Assembly: GCF_003121985.1 (NCBI RefSeq)
Contig: NZ_QEWP01000005.1
Location: 62,001-126,000 of the forward strand
Reading direction: 5' to 3'
From: Marinilabilia rubra
GTDB taxonomy: Bacteria > Bacteroidota > Bacteroidia > Bacteroidales > Marinilabiliaceae
Length of the DNA: 64,000 nt
The position numbers and the translations under genes are program-made. Under the pieces are notes generated by a model. That model worked only from the letters and a program-made list of their open reading frames with translations, was not told the DNA's origin and ran no database searches. Positions 60,859-64,000 of this stretch are shown here, one piece after another (position 1 is the stretch's first letter; every line of letters begins with the position of its first letter).

Positions 60859-61602
60859 TTATTTTTTTACCTGATCACTAATTTTTCCAAAACGTCTTTC
60901 TCTACTCTGATAATCGAGTATCGCTTCAAAAAAATGTTCCTTGCGAAAATCAGGCCACAATACATTACAAAAGTATAATTCTGAATAAGCAATTTGCCAA
61001 AGCAGGAAATTACTAATTCGCAGCTCCCCACTGGTCCTTATTAAAAGCTCAGGATCAGGCATCTCTGAAGTCTCCAGATATTGACCAAAAAGATCTGCAT
61101 TTATTTGAGAAGGATCAATTTTTCCTTCAATTGCATCGGTAGCCACTTTTTTCACACCCTCAATAATTTCCCAACGGGAACTATAACTAAGAGCAAGAAC
61201 AAGGGTCAAGCCATCATTGTCTTTGGTTTTTTCAATACAAGCGGTAAGTTTATCCTGAACCCCACTGGGCAGGGTTTCTTTACACCCAATAAAATTAAGC
61301 TTTACATTGTTATCCATGAGTGTTTTGGTTTCGGAAGCAATAGTTGAAACCAAAAGCGACATTAGGGCATCGACTTCATTTTTTGGACGGTTCCAGTTTT
61401 CGGTGGAAAAGGCATAAAGTGTAAGATATTTAAGCCCCAGCTCAGCGCCGGCTTCAGTCACTTCACGCACAGCTTTAACACCATTTTTGTGTCCAAAAAC
61501 CCTTGCGTTACCTCTTTTCTTTGCCCATCGACCGTTGCCATCCATTATTATGGCCACATGTCGGGGTAATTTTTCTTTATCCAGTTGTTCTTTAACTGAC
61601 AT
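60859..61602 (-). CDS. uppS: Undecaprenyl diphosphate synthase (isoprenyl transferase)
   Basis: A 247-aa cytoplasmic enzyme. HVAIIMDGNGRWAKKR holds the catalytic Asp21, and YLTLYAFSTENWNRP, LLIRTSGELRISNFLLWQIAYSELYF and WPDF are the other cis-prenyltransferase signatures. It adds eight isopentenyl units in cis to farnesyl diphosphate, making the lipid carrier for peptidoglycan and surface glycans. It lies 10 bp before bamA, an arrangement common in this phylum. Confidence 0.95.
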   Translation of the reverse strand: MSVKEQLDKEKLPRHVAIIMDGNGRWAKKRGNARVFGHKNGVKAVREVTEAGAELGLKYLTLYAFSTENWNRPKNEVDALMSLLVSTIASETKTLMDNNVKLNFIGCKETLPSGVQDKLTACIEKTKDNDGLTLVLALSYSSRWEIIEGVKKVATDAIEGKIDPSQINADLFGQYLETSEMPDPELLIRTSGELRISNFLLWQIAYSELYFCNVLWPDFRKEHFFEAILDYQSRERRFGKISDQVKK

Positions 61603-61623
61603 ACATTTCTTTTCGTCACAATT

Positions 61624-62358
61624 CTAAAATCCGGCATTACAAGAGACTCTTTGGTGAAACAGATCGAAGGTGACAAAAACACCTGCAAAGGAATACCAGT
61701 CATTATTGTGCCAATCAGATGACTCCTGGAAATCATACGGGTCAGATGGATCAATTACTCCAGGCCCCATTTTGTCCAAATCATCCACAAATGTGCGCCT
61801 GAATGTCCACTCAAACCCAACATGCACCCAATCAGCCGGTTTCCATTTCACCCCTACGCCGAACGGCAAAGATAATATAAAATGTGGGTTTTCAGAACCG
61901 CCACTTTGATCCTCTTCGTATCTGCGGTAAAATGTATAGGCTAAACCACCACTCAGGTAAGGTGTGAAGCGGGTTTCCTCTTTTTTATGAGGATCGTCAT
62001 ATTGAAAAAAATTTATCTCTAACTGAGTAGAAATATCAGCCATAGTCCGCTGAAAACTGTAAGAAGCAGGAGTATTATTAGTGGATGGATAATACGTTTG
62101 TTTCTGTGGATAACTCCCTTGTATTTCAACTGCTGTAATAGTCCCTTTAAAAGCAATCCGAGAATTCATCACTGCCCGAACCATACCTCCAAATGCAGGC
62201 TTAGCCCGATAAAACTGACGCCCGGGGTTTAAATCTCCATTATAATATGATGCCCCAAGAAAAAAGCCACCTTCTATCCTTTCCTGAGAAATGGCTGAAT
62301 GAGTCACTCCAAGAAAAAAAATAAAGAGCAATTGCCACTGGCGAAAAATTATACGCAT
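61624..62358 (-). CDS. porG: DUF6089 outer-membrane protein (PorG-like, type IX secretion)
   Basis: A 244-aa exported protein (signal ending THSAISQ). The barrel-like sequence runs IEGGFFLGASYYNGDLNPGRQF..PAFGGMVRAVMNSRIAFKG..YLSGGLAYTFYRR..VKWKPADWVHVGFEWTFRRTF, the DUF6089 pattern shared with PorG of Porphyromonas, and the neighbours nadK, uppS and bamA match the usual place of that gene as I recall. PorG is an outer-membrane part of the type IX secretion machine. A generic barrel protein is the alternative. The small protein at 29738 may be a substrate. Confidence 0.75.
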   Translation of the reverse strand: MRIIFRQWQLLFIFFLGVTHSAISQERIEGGFFLGASYYNGDLNPGRQFYRAKPAFGGMVRAVMNSRIAFKGTITAVEIQGSYPQKQTYYPSTNNTPASYSFQRTMADISTQLEINFFQYDDPHKKEETRFTPYLSGGLAYTFYRRYEEDQSGGSENPHFILSLPFGVGVKWKPADWVHVGFEWTFRRTFVDDLDKMGPGVIDPSDPYDFQESSDWHNNDWYSFAGVFVTFDLFHQRVSCNAGF

Positions 62359-62439
62359 AAACTGTTCCGGGTTAAAAACATCTCATCTCTTTGAGAAACG
62401 ATGAGCATTCCTGAATATTGCGAACACTTCTAAAACTTA

Positions 62440-63318
62440 TCAATTTCTCCTGTCGGCTCCCCACATCAGTTTGTTTCGCAAAGTAGAATAAAAGCTCTGA
62501 TTAGACCGTTCCACCATTCTCACAGAAAATCCGGCTTTTCTGATTTTCAACTCAGTACTTTCATCAACCACCACGCTTCTTGAGTCAAGGGAGGCCAGAA
62601 ACTTTCCACCACGGGCCTCTACTTTCAGGGTCAATTCCATTTCATCGGGAACAACCAAGGGACGGACAGTCAGATTATGAGGTGCGATGGGTGTGATAAT
62701 GATTCCTTGTGAAGAGGGATGCATAATAGGCCCACCGACACTTAAAGAATAAGCCGTTGACCCCGTCGGAGTACTAACAATAAGCCCATCAGCCCAATAA
62801 GAATTCAGATATTCATTATTCAGATAAGTATGAATGGTAATCATAGATGAACTGTCCTGCTTATGAACTGCAAATTCATTGAGTGCATAATTAAAATCCC
62901 CCACAAGATTTTTCGGGGTAGTTAATTCAAGTAATGAAAGATCCTTAATTTTATACTCGCCACTATCGATTTCCTCTAATGCAACGGGAAGTTCGTCCCT
63001 GGAAATGTCAGCCAGAAACCCAAGTCTACCACTATTGATTCCAACAATCGGGACACCGGCGCTTTGCACAAAAGTAACGGCCTGAAGAAAAGTGCCGTCT
63101 CCCCCTATACTGAAAAGCATATCTACGGATGGCAACTCATCAGGCTCATCAAAGAAACCTGCCACTTCGGGCTTAATATTGACTTTCTTCAACAAGAAAT
63201 CATAAAAAGGTCGATAAATATGAATTTTCGTCCCTTTTTCATACAGGTAATCAAACAACTGATGGCAATTGTTGAAAAACACCTCTCCAAAACTTTTACC
63301 GAAAATGGCAACTTCCAT
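62440..63318 (-). CDS. nadK: NAD kinase
   Basis: A 292-aa cytoplasmic enzyme. It phosphorylates NAD to NADP using ATP or polyphosphate. SIGGDGTFLQA (the GGDG motif at 72-75), NSGRLGFL, ALNEFAVHK, DGLIVSTPTGSTAYSLSVGGPIMHP and HNLTVRPLVVP are the ordered family motifs. It is placed upstream of porG-uppS-bamA in the same direction, 81 bp before porG. No frameshift is seen. Confidence 0.95.
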   Translation of the reverse strand: MEVAIFGKSFGEVFFNNCHQLFDYLYEKGTKIHIYRPFYDFLLKKVNIKPEVAGFFDEPDELPSVDMLFSIGGDGTFLQAVTFVQSAGVPIVGINSGRLGFLADISRDELPVALEEIDSGEYKIKDLSLLELTTPKNLVGDFNYALNEFAVHKQDSSSMITIHTYLNNEYLNSYWADGLIVSTPTGSTAYSLSVGGPIMHPSSQGIIITPIAPHNLTVRPLVVPDEMELTLKVEARGGKFLASLDSRSVVVDESTELKIRKAGFSVRMVERSNQSFYSTLRNKLMWGADRRN

Positions 63319-63509
63319 TATACTTTTTGTGAACGAAGATAAAAAAATAGACTCAGAAACTATTTTATTTTTGCTTTTGGAATAGGTTTTTGAAGAATTT
63401 AATCCTCAGATTATGTCAAAACCGATGCAAATAACAATACTACTTCAGGAAATTTTGATAGAACACAAAAGCCCAAGGCCCGGAAAACATAGCTAAGGAT
63501 AAAACACTA

Positions 63510-63672
63510 GTGTCAAGTCAAGCATAGTCTGACGGCCCAAGCCTTACTCTTTCCTCCTTGTGCTTCTCAAAAAAAAGACTCACCTAGCTGCGGCTATGCT
63601 TACTTTTTTGTTGTTTTGCACAAGGTGAAAAATAGCGGCGGCTTACCCAACATTCTACACTTGACTTGACAC
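63510..63672. mobile_element. 163-bp MITE (GTGTCAAGTCAAG ends), copy 2
   Basis: The ends GTGTCAAGTCAAG and CTTGACTTGACAC are perfect 13-bp inverted repeats. It is the same length as the copy at 58101 and about 90% alike by eye. It fills much of the gap between nadK and the partial gene, which has no other feature seen. Confidence 0.75.
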
Positions 63673-63694
63673 AAGCGGTTTCTCTAAAGACAGA

Positions 63695-64000
63695 TTAAAC
63701 GTCCAGGTATTTCATCAAAGACTCATAATTCTTACGGGTAGTGTCGTCAACATGGTTTTCACCAAGATAGGTTGCCTTAACCTTGTAACCATAACGCTCA
63801 AAAGCATTTACCACACCATTAACATCAACCCGATTGAGTTTGATAGTAATTTTTAATTGCTCGGCAGCATTACTTTGGGAAGCATATAAACTGAGCACTT
63901 TTGCGTCAGCATCCTCTACTATCCGGGCCATCTCAGACAAAGCATAATCCCTTGGCCCCACTTCGATTTCAATAATTCCTCCCGGTGTGTGGGCAGCAAT
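63695..64000 (-). CDS. C-terminal part of a CBS/ACT-type protein (partial)
   Basis: The frame enters from beyond the window's right edge and stops at 63695; 101 codons are visible (IAAHTPGGIIEIEVGPRDYA.., ending YESLMKYLDV). The pattern is an ACT-like ferredoxin fold: PGGIIEIEVG, helix, AKVLSLYAS, LKITIKL, helix, GYKVKATYLG. In Bacteroidota a CBS-domain protein with such a tail commonly lies upstream of nadK, which fits. The CBS part, if present, is outside the window. Confidence 0.7.
   Translation of the reverse strand: MAAHTPGGIIEIEVGPRDYALSEMARIVEDADAKVLSLYASQSNAAEQLKITIKLNRVDVNGVVNAFERYGYKVKATYLGENHVDDTTRKNYESLMKYLDV

Overview
The window looks like a chromosomal segment of a free-living, glycan-degrading member of the Bacteroidota. 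The evidence is a SusC/SusD polysaccharide-utilisation locus run by a hybrid two-component system, a PorG-like gene and a type IX-type C-terminal tail, a BamA-UppS-NadK-OmpH gene order typical of the phylum, TAnnTTTG-type -7 promoter elements, many Sec-exported lipoproteins and a moderately AT-rich composition. A marine or sediment Marinilabiliales-like lineage is possible, but the sequence alone does not fix the genus.

Layout. 1-144 is the 3' end of purA. 401-3413 holds two histidine-degradation genes (hutI, fused ftcD). 3778-6152 holds a free-standing archaeal-type ThrRS editing domain, an exported amidase and a sugar-nucleotidyltransferase-like protein. 6350-8196 is a two-gene module I do not recognise. 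8238-13998 (-) is a tripartite RND efflux operon. 14402-15234 carries tRNA-Thr(CGU) and nth. 15520-17811 (-) is a DtxR-type regulator, a ZIP metal transporter and an outer-membrane protein. 18011-24213 is a mixed block: alkaline phosphatase, sulfatase, 1-Cys peroxiredoxin, secreted nitroreductase, DoxX-like and DUF4174-like proteins.

24782-45266 is a fructan-utilisation locus. The main operon (-) runs GH32, sugar porter, fructokinase, SusC, SusD, surface glycan-binding lipoprotein, divergent GH32-like lipoprotein, small secreted binding-module protein, and then, after a hairpin, a second canonical GH32. Its sensor-regulator, a SusR-independent hybrid two-component system with a periplasmic sugar-binding head, is divergent at 42507. 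A separate XylF-like lipoprotein and a second divergent GH32-like gene lie on the other flank. The logic would be: surface capture and cleavage of fructan, import through SusCD, periplasmic hydrolysis to fructose, sensing of fructose by the hybrid regulator, uptake by the porter and phosphorylation by the kinase.

45275-50099 holds MarC, an encapsulin nanocompartment operon (encapsulated ferritin plus shell) and a Kef-type K+/H+ antiporter. 50637-54291 holds korAB and a gamma-carbonic anhydrase. 54944-64000 (-) is an envelope-biogenesis run: partial CBS/ACT-type protein, nadK, porG-like, uppS, bamA, three ompH/skp paralogues, murI.

The intergenic spaces are unusually rich in small non-coding repeats. 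I see five families: a TCCCGA-hairpin/TAACGGAG element (3 copies), REP-like palindromes (3 sites), a GGGCGCTGAAAAAC-ended MITE (3 loci), a 163-bp MITE with GTGTCAAGTCAAG ends (2 copies) and a single MITE with GAGGYTGTCTCAAAAGT ends. There is also one degenerate 21-bp tandem array. No transposase gene, CRISPR array, prophage or rRNA is present. Functions rest on motif reading and recalled family knowledge; no database search was run.
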